Below, piece by piece: positions 15,721 through 23,357 of a stretch of 64,000 bases of DNA; positions within the stretch are counted from its first letter, which is position 1, and every line of letters starts with the position of its first letter. Position numbers and translations under genes: made by a program. Under the pieces are notes generated by a model. The model did no database searches. It was given only the letters and a program-made list of their open reading frames with translations, and was not told where the DNA came from. Location of the stretch: contig CAZPYA010000013.1 in NCBI GenBank assembly GCA_964590255.1, positions 8,122 to 72,121 on the forward strand. Direction: 5' to 3'. The stretch is from JAKIYB01 sp964590255 (GTDB lineage Bacteria > Armatimonadota > Hebobacteria > CAIYQO01).

Positions 15721-17625
15721 TCAGCCTTGCTTCCGCGCGGACGGCGCATCGGAGGCGCGGTCGCCGGTCACAATTTCGCGTACCGCCGCGGCAATCCCGT
15801 CGGCATCGAGACCGAGCTGGTGCAGCAGCAGTCCGCGCGCGCCATGCTCAATGAAGCGGTCGGGGATGCCCAGGTTCCGGCATGGGACGGTGAACCCGTG
15901 CTCGGCCAGTGCCTGGGCGACGGCGGCGCCGAAACCGCCGGTGACGACGTTTTCTTCCACCGTTACGATGTAGCGAACCCGACCGGCGCAGTCCAGCAGC
16001 GTCTCCGTATCCAGCGGTTTCACGAAGCGTGCGTTGATCACCGTCGCGTCGATGCCATGCTCTGCCAGTCGCTCCGCGGCTTCCAGCGCCGGGCCCACCA
16101 TGGTGCCGATGGCGAAGAGCGCGACATCGGCGCCGTCGCGCAGCACGGCCGCCCGTCCGGCGGCGATGCCGTCCAGCGCGCCGGCCTCCGCCAGGTTCGC
16201 CGAGCCGCGCGGGTAGCGTATCGCGCAGGGTGTTTCCATGCGCAGCGCGGCGTCGAGCATGGCAGGCAGCTCGTCAAGCGACGCCGGGGCCATCAGGGTG
16301 AGGTGCGGCATGGTGCGCAGGTAGGAAAGATCGAATACGCCGTGATGGGTGGCGCCGTCCTCGCCCACTAGTCCGGCGCGGTCGAGGGCGAAGATCACCG
16401 GGAAGCGCTGCAGGCAGACGTCGTGGATGATCTGATCGTAGCTGCGCTGCAGGAAGGTGGAGTAGATCGCCACGATGGGGCGCAGGCCTTCGCGCGCCAT
16501 GCCCGCCGCCATCGTCACCGCGTGCTCTTCCGCCATGCCTACGTCATAAAATCGTTCGGGAAAACACGCGCGGAAGTCGGCGAGGCCGGTGCCGTCGCAC
16601 ATCGCGGCGCTGATCGCCGTCACGCGGGAGTCGACTTCCGCCAGCCGGCAGACGGCATCGCCGAATACCTCGGTGAAGGTATCGCCGGTGCTGGGCCGCA
16701 CCGGGGCGCCGGTCTCCAGGTCGAATTCCGGCACCGCGTGCAGGCGGCAGTGGTGATTCTCCGCGGGAGAATAGCCCTTCCCCTTGGCGGTGAGCACGTG
16801 CAGCAGCACCGGGCCAGACATCTCGCGCACCTGCTGGAGGATATCCAGCAATTTATTGATATCGTGGCCGTCCACCGGGCCGATATAGGTGAAGCCCAGG
16901 TCTTCGAAAAACATGCCACGTATGACCATCTGCTTCACGGCGGCTTTGATGCGCTCGATGAGGTCGATGAGATGCCGCCCGCCCGGCACGCGCTGCAGGA
17001 AGGCTTTGAAGCGCGTTTTCACCCGGCGATATTCCGGCCGGCTGCGCAGCTTGTTGAGATAACTGGCCAGCGCGCCGACGTTCGGCGAGATGGCCATGGC
17101 GTTGTCATTGAGGATCACCAGCAGGTTTTCGCTGGAGTGGCCAGCGTCATTCAATGCTTCCAGCGCCATGCCCGAGTTGAGCGCGCCATCGCCGATCACC
17201 GCCAGGACCTTGCCCGGCGTGCCCATGCGAACCCGGCCGCGAGCGATGCCCAGCGCGGCGGAGAGGGACGTGCCGCCGTGGCCGGCGTCGAAGGCGTCGT
17301 GCGGGCTTTCCGCACGCTTGACGAATCCGGCAAGGCCGCCGAATTGGCGCAAGGTGGAGAACTGGTCGCGCCGCCCGGTGAGCAGCTTATGCGTGTAGGC
17401 CTGGTGGCTCACGTCCCAGACAAAGGCGTCGGTGGGGCTGTCGTAGATGTAATGCAGCGCCAGCGTCAGTTCGACGACGCCCAGGTTGGCGCCCAGGTGG
17501 CCGCCTGTCTGAGCAACCGCCTGCAGCAGGAACTGCCGTATCTCGTCCGCCAGTTGTGGGAGCTGAGCGCGAGGTATCTGTTTAACGTCAGCAGGTGATT
17601 CTATTTGCTCCAGCAGGGATGTCAC
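15721..17625 (-). CDS. dxs: 1-deoxy-D-xylulose-5-phosphate synthase
   Basis: The first enzyme of the methylerythritol phosphate pathway to isoprenoids: it joins pyruvate and glyceraldehyde 3-phosphate with thiamine diphosphate. The N-terminal GGHLGANLGVVELTLALH, DVSHQAYTHKLLTGR (H74), the ThDP motif from GDG at about 145 to NDN at about 174, and the transketolase central and C-terminal domains are all present. I chose the GTG at 17625, giving VTSLLEQIESPADVKQI, the usual Dxs beginning, and 634 residues, the usual length. The frame is open to 17754 but that extension overlaps the next gene's end. Only a weak AAAGG site precedes the GTG. Other MEP pathway genes are not in the window. Confidence 0.95.
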   Translation of the reverse strand: MTSLLEQIESPADVKQIPRAQLPQLADEIRQFLLQAVAQTGGHLGANLGVVELTLALHYIYDSPTDAFVWDVSHQAYTHKLLTGRRDQFSTLRQFGGLAGFVKRAESPHDAFDAGHGGTSLSAALGIARGRVRMGTPGKVLAVIGDGALNSGMALEALNDAGHSSENLLVILNDNAMAISPNVGALASYLNKLRSRPEYRRVKTRFKAFLQRVPGGRHLIDLIERIKAAVKQMVIRGMFFEDLGFTYIGPVDGHDINKLLDILQQVREMSGPVLLHVLTAKGKGYSPAENHHCRLHAVPEFDLETGAPVRPSTGDTFTEVFGDAVCRLAEVDSRVTAISAAMCDGTGLADFRACFPERFYDVGMAEEHAVTMAAGMAREGLRPIVAIYSTFLQRSYDQIIHDVCLQRFPVIFALDRAGLVGEDGATHHGVFDLSYLRTMPHLTLMAPASLDELPAMLDAALRMETPCAIRYPRGSANLAEAGALDGIAAGRAAVLRDGADVALFAIGTMVGPALEAAERLAEHGIDATVINARFVKPLDTETLLDCAGRVRYIVTVEENVVTGGFGAAVAQALAEHGFTVPCRNLGIPDRFIEHGARGLLLHQLGLDADGIAAAVREIVTGDRASDAPSARKQG

Positions 17626-17710
17626 GCGTGCAAGGCCTTTCGCCCCAAAGATACCAGAGAATCGCTTTTCGCGCCATAGGGCGAAGCGCATCCACCTGTC
17701 GCGTCTCGCG

Positions 17711-18646
17711 TCAATCGCACGGCAAATCGCGCATCTCATCCGGATGGCGGTCATTTTTCGGGGACGGCGGCGGCGGCACGTTCCCGGCGGCGTCCAGATC
17801 AGCCATCCGCTGCTTGCGCAGGCGCAGCGTAACGAGGATCACCAGGATGATGGCCGCCGGTGCATAGACGATGGGGGAGTTGAGCAGGAGAATCCAAAAG
17901 AGATAATCGGGGACGCTATTGATCCAGCGGCGCAGCCACTGCTCTTCCGTCAATCCGGTAACGGCATACAGGGCAGCGGGGAACGACTCGCCGTCATCCG
18001 CTATGCGCGCGAGGATCGTCCGCATGGCCCGGGGGTACTGCGCCTCCAGCCAGGAGACCATGGCGCGCGTCTGCACGTAAGCGACATCGTTGTGCGCGTG
18101 GGTGGCGAATGCGCGGTCCAGGGCATCCAGCGAGAAGACGCCGTCGCGGTGGGTCATCAGCGCCACCTTGCGCATGTCATCGCGGCTGAGCGGATCGGAG
18201 AGCAAGCCGGCAATCCCCTCGTTCACCCAGACCGGCAGATCGTTGAGCGCGATGCCAAGCCGCTGGGAGAGCAGGCTGTGCGTGAGCTCGTGCGCCAGTG
18301 TGCGGCGCAGGCTGTAGGCTTCGCGTGAGGCATCGAGGCGGATGATGCCACTCGGCGAATAGGAGACGCCGACGGTATACGGGGAGTTCTGCGTCTCGGC
18401 GTGGAATTCATCGGCCCGGCGATACGCATATATATCGATGGTTGCTGGCCGCGCCACCCCCAGCGCGGTGGTAATGCGCGGCAGGTCGCCGCGCGCCATC
18501 GTGCCGATCTCCCCCGCCAGCGCTTCCTCACCCGGATGCACGAATACCCGCACGCTGCCATGCATCCGCGCAACCCAGGTTGCCGCGCTGGCCGGCGCCG
18601 GAACGAGACCCAGCAGGCTTATCAATAACAGCAGCATTATGCCCAT
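17711..18646 (-). CDS. Membrane-anchored peptidase-MA-like zinc protease
   Basis: A 311-residue exported gluzincin of the peptidase-MA type. A signal peptide (about residues 1-21) is followed by an N-terminal part with VRVFVHPGEE and IDIYAYRRADEF, the zinc motif HELTH (119-123), and the third ligand E143 in WVNEGIAGLL. A single membrane helix near residues 250-272 and a short basic tail follow. Such proteins are common in Armatimonadota, Chloroflexota and Cyanobacteria but have no settled function. I chose the ATG at 18646; an upstream TTG at 18658 and an ATG at 18637 are possible. It lies upstream of dxs on the same strand, 85 bases away. Confidence 0.8.
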   Translation of the reverse strand: MGIMLLLLISLLGLVPAPASAATWVARMHGSVRVFVHPGEEALAGEIGTMARGDLPRITTALGVARPATIDIYAYRRADEFHAETQNSPYTVGVSYSPSGIIRLDASREAYSLRRTLAHELTHSLLSQRLGIALNDLPVWVNEGIAGLLSDPLSRDDMRKVALMTHRDGVFSLDALDRAFATHAHNDVAYVQTRAMVSWLEAQYPRAMRTILARIADDGESFPAALYAVTGLTEEQWLRRWINSVPDYLFWILLLNSPIVYAPAAIILVILVTLRLRKQRMADLDAAGNVPPPPSPKNDRHPDEMRDLPCD

Positions 18647-18861
18647 GCGTGTGCCCAATTGTGCGACGGCGTCGCTATGTATGCGTCCTCCAGGTTAGGC
18701 GCCAGGTATTTCTTCAGCCATTTCGGCCAAAACCCACGCAAACTACACCACTCCGGCTCCTCGCTGATACTATCACATAATACCCGATACGCAACAGGAG
18801 ACACCTTCGACGCCATGAACAGCCGTGTGTGATTCGCTTGGTGCGGACGGCGCATTGCGGG

Positions 18862-18867
18862 TACAAT
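18862..18867 (+). promoter_or_regulatory. -10 box of copZ-copA
   Basis: TACAAT in GGGTACAATACC, 37 bases before copZ, with TTGGTG 18 bases upstream (18838-18843). I see no CueR- or CsoR-type operator between the boxes and the gene. Confidence 0.5.
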
Positions 18868-18904
18868 ACCAGCGGACGCATCAGCCATCGAAGGAGGAAG
18901 CGCG

Positions 18905-19135
18905 ATGATGACGGTACATTTTACCGTGAAGGGGATGAGCTGTTCCGGTTGCTCGCAAAGCATCATGCGAAAATTGACCAATACCGCCGGCGTGCAGCAC
19001 GCCACGGCCGACCACGTGGCCGGCACAGCCGACGTCACCTTCGACGAACAATTGGTGTCACCGACGGCGTTGTGCGAAGTCATCGAAAACCTGGGCTTCG
19101 ACTCGACGATGCACAGCGTGCCGGCAGAGGGGTAG
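18905..19135 (+). CDS. copZ: Copper chaperone with one heavy-metal-associated domain
   Basis: A 76-residue HMA-domain protein that binds Cu(I) and hands it to the copper ATPase encoded next to it. The metal motif GMSCSGC is in the first loop, and the beta-alpha-beta-beta-alpha-beta pattern of ferredoxin-like HMA domains fills the whole protein. A strong GGAGG lies 8-12 bases before the start; two ATGs (18905 and 18908) follow each other. The copA start codon comes only 10 bases after the stop, so the pair is an operon. Confidence 0.92.
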   Translation: MMTVHFTVKGMSCSGCSQSIMRKLTNTAGVQHATADHVAGTADVTFDEQLVSPTALCEVIENLGFDSTMHSVPAEG

Positions 19136-19145
19136 GGAGACGGGT

Positions 19146-21599
19146 GTGAAACGCATCGATCTCCCGATCGAAGGGATGCACTGCGCCAGTTGCGCGGCGA
19201 ATATCGAACGGCGCCTGCGCCGGGAAACCGGCGTCGAGACGGCCGGCGTGAACTACGCCACCGAGACGGCCAGCATATCTTATGATGAGACGCAAACCAC
19301 GCCGGCGCAACTGGTGGCGGCAGTAGAGGATGTTGGCTTCGCCGTGACCGCGCTCGCCACAACGTTTCCCGTCGAGGGCATCTCCTGCGCCGCGTGCGTG
19401 GCGCGCATCGAAAAAGTGCTGGGGCGGAAGCCGGGCATACTTTCCGCCGTGGTGAATTTCGCCACGCGCATCGCCACCGTCACCTACCTGCCAACGATGA
19501 TCACCCCTGCCGACCTGTATGCCGCCGTACGCGACGCCGGCTTCCAGGTGCCGGTGGAGCCGGAGACGGTACACGAAACCGCCGACCTCGTCGACGTGCA
19601 GCGGCAGCGCGCCGACCGCGAACTGCGGGCGCTCTCCCGGTCACTGTGGACGGCGGGCGCACTTAGCCTTATCGTCTTTCTTGTCAGCCACCTGGAGATG
19701 TTCCGCATCACCAATCTCCCTGCGATGCCCACGGCGTGGACGCTGTTCATCCTCGCCACGATCGTACAGTTTGGGCCGGGCTGGCGCTTTTACGTCGGCG
19801 CTTGGGCGGGTCTGAAGCATCTCACCGCCGACATGAACACGCTCATCGCGCTGGGCACCACCGCGGCATGGGGGTACAGCACGGCGGTGCTGCTCTTCCC
19901 GCACGCCTTCATGGGGCACGGCGGCAACCCGCTGCATCTGCTCTATTTCGATACCTCGGTGGTGATCATCACCCTCATCCTGCTCGGACGCTATTTTGAA
20001 GCGCGGGCGCGCTCGCGCACCTCCGACGCCATCCGCAAACTGATGGGCCTGCAGGCGAAAACTGCGCGGGTGCTGCGCGACGGCGAAGTAGTGGATGTGC
20101 CGGTGGAAACGGTGCAACCCGGCGATTTGGTGCTGGTGCGCCCCGGCGAAAAGGTGCCGGTGGACGGCGACATCGTCGAGGGGCACTCGGCGGTGGACGA
20201 ATCGATGCTCACCGGCGAGTCGATCCCCGTGGAAAAGGGCCCGGGTGATGCCGTAATCGGCGCCACCTTGAACCGCACCGGCGCGTTCACCTTTCGCGCG
20301 CGCCGCGTGGGCCGCGACACCATGCTGGCGCAGATTATCCGTCTGGTGGAGCAGGCGCAGGGGACGAAAGCCCCGGTGCAGCGACTGGCGGACCGCGTGG
20401 CGGGCATCTTCGTGCCCATCGTACTGCTCATCGCCGTGCTCACGCTGGTCGTCTGGCTGCTGGTGCCCGGTGGCACGCTGTCGCAGGCGATGCTGCACTT
20501 CGTCGCCGTGCTCATTATCGCCTGCCCCTGCGCGTTGGGCTTGGCCACGCCCACCGCCATCATGGTCGGCGCCGGCCGCGCGGCGGAGTTGGGCATCCTC
20601 ATCAAGGGCGGCGATGTGCTGGAGCGCGCACAGGCGCTGACCACCGTGGTGCTGGACAAAACCGGCACTATTACCCGCGGCGAACCGACGGTGATGGCGA
20701 TTTTCGCGATGGACAGCGACGAGAACGCGCTGCTTACCCTCGCCGCCGCCGCGGAATTCGGCTCCGAGCACCCGCTTGGTGAAGCGGTGGTCCGCGAGGC
20801 GCAGGCGCGCAACTTGTCGCTGCCACCGGTGGCCGATTTCCACGCCGAACCGGGACGCGGCATTGCCGCCACGGTAGACGGACGCCGCCTGTTGCTCGGC
20901 AACGAAGCGTTCCTGCGCGAAAACAATATCACCATCGATCCGCTCGCGGAACGCGCCGCCGCCATGGCTGATGCCGGACAGACGCCGCTCTTCATCGCCG
21001 GCGACGGCGCTCCCGCCGGGCTCATCGCCGTGGCGGATCCCATCCGTCCCGGCGCCGCGCAGGCGATTCGTCGCTTCCAGGCGATCGGGTTGCGGACTAT
21101 ACTGCTCACCGGCGACCACAAGCGGGTGGGGGAGGCCGTCGGGCGCGCGGTGGGCATCGATCACGTCATCGCCGAGGTGCTGCCCCATCACAAAGCGCAA
21201 GAGATTATCCGCCTGCAGCAGACCGGCGCCGTGGTGGCGATAGTTGGCGACGGCATCAATGACGCTCCCGCGCTGGCGCAGGCAGACATCGGCGTGGCGG
21301 TGGGCAGCGGCGCCGACGTTGCGTTGGAAGCCTCCGACATTACCCTCATCGGCGACGATCTCTACGGCGTCGTCACCGGCATCGATCTTAGCCGGCGCAC
21401 CCTCCGCGTCATCCGCCAGAATCTCTTCTGGGCTTTCGTGTATAATGTGCTCGGTATTCCGGTGGCGGCAGGCGTGCTCACCGGCGCCGGCATCGAACTC
21501 TCGCCCATCCTTGCCGCCGCGGCCATGGCGTTCAGCTCCGTCTTCGTCGTCAGCAACTCGCTGCGCCTGAAGGGGTACCAGCCGCCGGAAGCCGAGTAA
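19146..21599 (+). CDS. copA: Copper-exporting P1B-type ATPase
   Basis: This pump moves Cu(I) out of the cytoplasm. Two N-terminal HMA domains carry GMHCASC (C13, C16) and GISCAAC (C81, C84). The membrane metal site CPC is at residues 460-462, the phosphorylation motif DKTGT at 504-508, the TGES actuator motif near 358, and the hinge motif GDGIND at 701-706. Eight membrane helices fit the P1B topology. The 817-residue length is standard for a two-HMA CopA. It starts with GTG after AGGGAGA. It is co-transcribed with copZ. The CPC motif defines P1B-1 (Cu/Ag) rather than Zn or Cd specificity. Confidence 0.96.
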   Translation: MKRIDLPIEGMHCASCAANIERRLRRETGVETAGVNYATETASISYDETQTTPAQLVAAVEDVGFAVTALATTFPVEGISCAACVARIEKVLGRKPGILSAVVNFATRIATVTYLPTMITPADLYAAVRDAGFQVPVEPETVHETADLVDVQRQRADRELRALSRSLWTAGALSLIVFLVSHLEMFRITNLPAMPTAWTLFILATIVQFGPGWRFYVGAWAGLKHLTADMNTLIALGTTAAWGYSTAVLLFPHAFMGHGGNPLHLLYFDTSVVIITLILLGRYFEARARSRTSDAIRKLMGLQAKTARVLRDGEVVDVPVETVQPGDLVLVRPGEKVPVDGDIVEGHSAVDESMLTGESIPVEKGPGDAVIGATLNRTGAFTFRARRVGRDTMLAQIIRLVEQAQGTKAPVQRLADRVAGIFVPIVLLIAVLTLVVWLLVPGGTLSQAMLHFVAVLIIACPCALGLATPTAIMVGAGRAAELGILIKGGDVLERAQALTTVVLDKTGTITRGEPTVMAIFAMDSDENALLTLAAAAEFGSEHPLGEAVVREAQARNLSLPPVADFHAEPGRGIAATVDGRRLLLGNEAFLRENNITIDPLAERAAAMADAGQTPLFIAGDGAPAGLIAVADPIRPGAAQAIRRFQAIGLRTILLTGDHKRVGEAVGRAVGIDHVIAEVLPHHKAQEIIRLQQTGAVVAIVGDGINDAPALAQADIGVAVGSGADVALEASDITLIGDDLYGVVTGIDLSRRTLRVIRQNLFWAFVYNVLGIPVAAGVLTGAGIELSPILAAAAMAFSSVFVVSNSLRLKGYQPPEAE

Positions 21600-21603
21600 T
21601 GCA

Positions 21604-21686
21604 GAAAACTGTTACGATTTTTCGATGATGCACGCCATGAACGAGTCTGCACCAGGCACGGAATTCGTTGCTGTACCCATTTCCCG
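21604..21686. repeat. MITE-like repeat, copy A
   Basis: Its right end (21665-21686) matches 21 of 22 bases of 28473-28494, and its left end (ACTGTTACGATTTTTCGAT, 21608-21626) matches 28417-28436 with small changes. It fills the gap between copA and mtnA and ends exactly one base before the mtnA ATG. Confidence 0.6.
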
Positions 21687-22715
21687 ATGAAAGAACCACC
21701 CATGAACCTGCAAACCAATATTATCCCCGTCCGCTGGGAAGACGGAAGCCTGTTCATCCTCGACCAGCGCCGGCTGCCCGGGGAGGAGTGCTCTCTTGAT
21801 TGCCGCCGCGTCGATGACGTGGATGTCGCCATCCGCACGTTGGCCGTCCGCGGCGCCCCGCTTATCGGCGTCACCGCGGCTTATGGCATGGCGCTGGCGG
21901 TGCGCGAGTCTACGGATCGCGCGCAACTGCTCGCTTTCGCCGATCAACTGGCCGCCACCCGGCCCACCGCGGTGAACCTTTTCTGGGCGTTGGACCGTTG
22001 TCGCGCCGTCATCGCCGCGCATCCGGGGGCGACTATGGCGGAGTTGGCGGACATCCTGCTGGCCGAAGCCCTCGCCATCCATGCCGCCGATGCGGACGCC
22101 TGTGCGGCCATGGCCGTCGCCGGCGCCACGCTCTTCCCGCCCAATGCGCGCATCCTCACCCATTGCAACACCGGCGCGCTGGCCACCGGGGGCATCGGCA
22201 CCGCGCTGGGCGTCATCCGCGCCGCGTATGCCGCCGGCCGCGTCAGCCAGGTGTGGGTCGACGAAACGCGTCCGTTGTTGCAAGGCGCCCGCCTCACGGC
22301 CTGGGAGCTGGCGCGGGACGGCATCCCGCACCGGCTGCAGTGCGACAACATGGCTGCCTCGCTGATGGCCGCGGGGCAGGTAGACGCCGTCATCCTTGGC
22401 GCCGACCGCATTACCCGCGCCGGCGACTTCGCCAACAAGATCGGCACCTATGGCCTGGCGGTGCTGGCGCAGGCGCACGGCATCCCCTTCTACGTCGCCG
22501 CGCCCTGGTCGACCATTGATACCACGCTGGCCGATGGCGGCGCCATCCCGGTGGAACTCCGCGCGGATGACGAGGTGACGCACTGCGGCGGTACGCGGCA
22601 GGCGCCGATCGAGACGCCCGCATGGAACCCCGCCTTCGACGTGACGCCCGGCCGATTCGTCACCGCCTTCATCACCGAGCGCGGGGTGCAGCACCCGCCG
22701 TTCGACACGGAATAA
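21687..22715 (+). CDS. mtnA: S-methyl-5-thioribose-1-phosphate isomerase
   Basis: This enzyme of the methionine salvage pathway converts methylthioribose 1-phosphate to methylthioribulose 1-phosphate. It belongs to the eIF2B-like family. The catalytic cysteine C160 (THCNTG) and aspartate D240 (GADRIT) are present, as are RGAPLIGVTAAYG and the conserved end region with ITERG. The 342-residue length is typical. The ATG at 21687 directly abuts a repeat element and has no Shine-Dalgarno site; the ATG at 21702 (MNLQTNIIPVRW) is an equally good start and agrees with the usual family N-terminus. No other mtn gene is near. Confidence 0.94.
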   Translation: MKEPPMNLQTNIIPVRWEDGSLFILDQRRLPGEECSLDCRRVDDVDVAIRTLAVRGAPLIGVTAAYGMALAVRESTDRAQLLAFADQLAATRPTAVNLFWALDRCRAVIAAHPGATMAELADILLAEALAIHAADADACAAMAVAGATLFPPNARILTHCNTGALATGGIGTALGVIRAAYAAGRVSQVWVDETRPLLQGARLTAWELARDGIPHRLQCDNMAASLMAAGQVDAVILGADRITRAGDFANKIGTYGLAVLAQAHGIPFYVAAPWSTIDTTLADGGAIPVELRADDEVTHCGGTRQAPIETPAWNPAFDVTPGRFVTAFITERGVQHPPFDTE

Positions 22716-22859
22716 TGCGGTTGGCCGCACACTGTCATTTGAGCGTATGATAACTTCGCTCAACCGTGCCTTCGCTGCCTTGACGTAGCGTAGTCAGCAT
22801 GATAAAGTGACGGATAACGGGTGCGGCAGACGCACCGAAAGTGGAAGGGGAGGTGTGCG

Positions 22860-23126
22860 ATGCGAGGACGTGATTTTTTGGGTGGCGTCGTGATCGGCGC
22901 GATCGTCGGGGCGACCCTGGGCCTGCTGCTGGCGCCGAAAACCGGCGAAGAAACGCGCGAGACGATTCGGTCGACCGCCGATGACGTGAGTGAGAAGATG
23001 AAAACCGAGTTGTCGCGCTTGACTGAAGGCGTCGGACAACTCGCTGATCAAGTGAAGAATCAGGTGGGCGACGCGGTGAAGCGCGTGCGCGGAAACAACG
23101 GCGAAGGCGCTGACGAAAACGCCTGA
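22860..23126 (+). CDS. YtxH-domain protein
   Basis: An 88-residue protein with one N-terminal membrane helix rich in glycine (FLGGVVIGAIVGATLGLLLA) followed by the APKTGEETR motif that defines YtxH-like proteins, and an amphipathic helical tail like that of apolipophorin/LEA-type proteins. YtxH proteins are small membrane-anchored proteins often linked to general stress; no molecular function is established. The start at 22860 follows GGGGAGGT. The gene is monocistronic and ends at a strong terminator. Confidence 0.85.
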   Translation: MRGRDFLGGVVIGAIVGATLGLLLAPKTGEETRETIRSTADDVSEKMKTELSRLTEGVGQLADQVKNQVGDAVKRVRGNNGEGADENA

Positions 23127-23147
23127 TCATTCGCCAGCGACATGCTG

Positions 23148-23184
23148 CACAAAGGGTGGCCGCCCGCGCGGTCACCCTTTTGTG
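23148..23184 (+). terminator. Rho-independent terminator after the YtxH gene
   Basis: CACAAAGGGTG-GCCG (23148-23162) pairs with CGGTCACCCTTTTGTG (23169-23184) around a short loop, with one bulge. The 3' arm includes TTTT and is followed by TTGTCC, giving a classic shape 21 bases after the stop codon. Confidence 0.75.
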
Positions 23185-23357
23185 TTGTCCAGAGCTTTTT
23201 TCGACAATGTCCGGCATTGTTGAGCCATTCGTACATTGCAACCAGACAGAGTAGTGAATAATGATAGCGGTAGCACGTGGCAAAATATTTGCCGCGCGGC
23301 GCATGCCGTAATAGTGACAGTTCCAAATGCATCGCAACGACCCGTGAAGCGCCGTTC

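Noticed and set aside
18637..18816. A 59-codon minus-strand frame (MASKVSPVAYRVLCDSISEE...) with a fairly natural composition upstream of copZ
   Set aside because: It has no ribosome site or promoter, overlaps the start of the peptidase-MA gene region on the same strand, and matches no family I know; conservation would be needed to accept it.
19641..21200. A 519-residue minus-strand frame opposite copA
   Set aside because: Antisense to a fully conserved P1B ATPase; low-complexity composition rich in His, Arg and Gly.
21435..21446. TATAAT within copA (GTGTATAATGTG) as a promoter for mtnA
   Set aside because: It lies about 250 bases before mtnA inside conserved codons (VYNVLG) of the ATPase, so the match is explained by the protein sequence.
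22716..22729. TGCGG-TTGG-CCGCA after mtnA as a terminator
   Set aside because: Only a 5-bp stem without a T-run; too weak to call.
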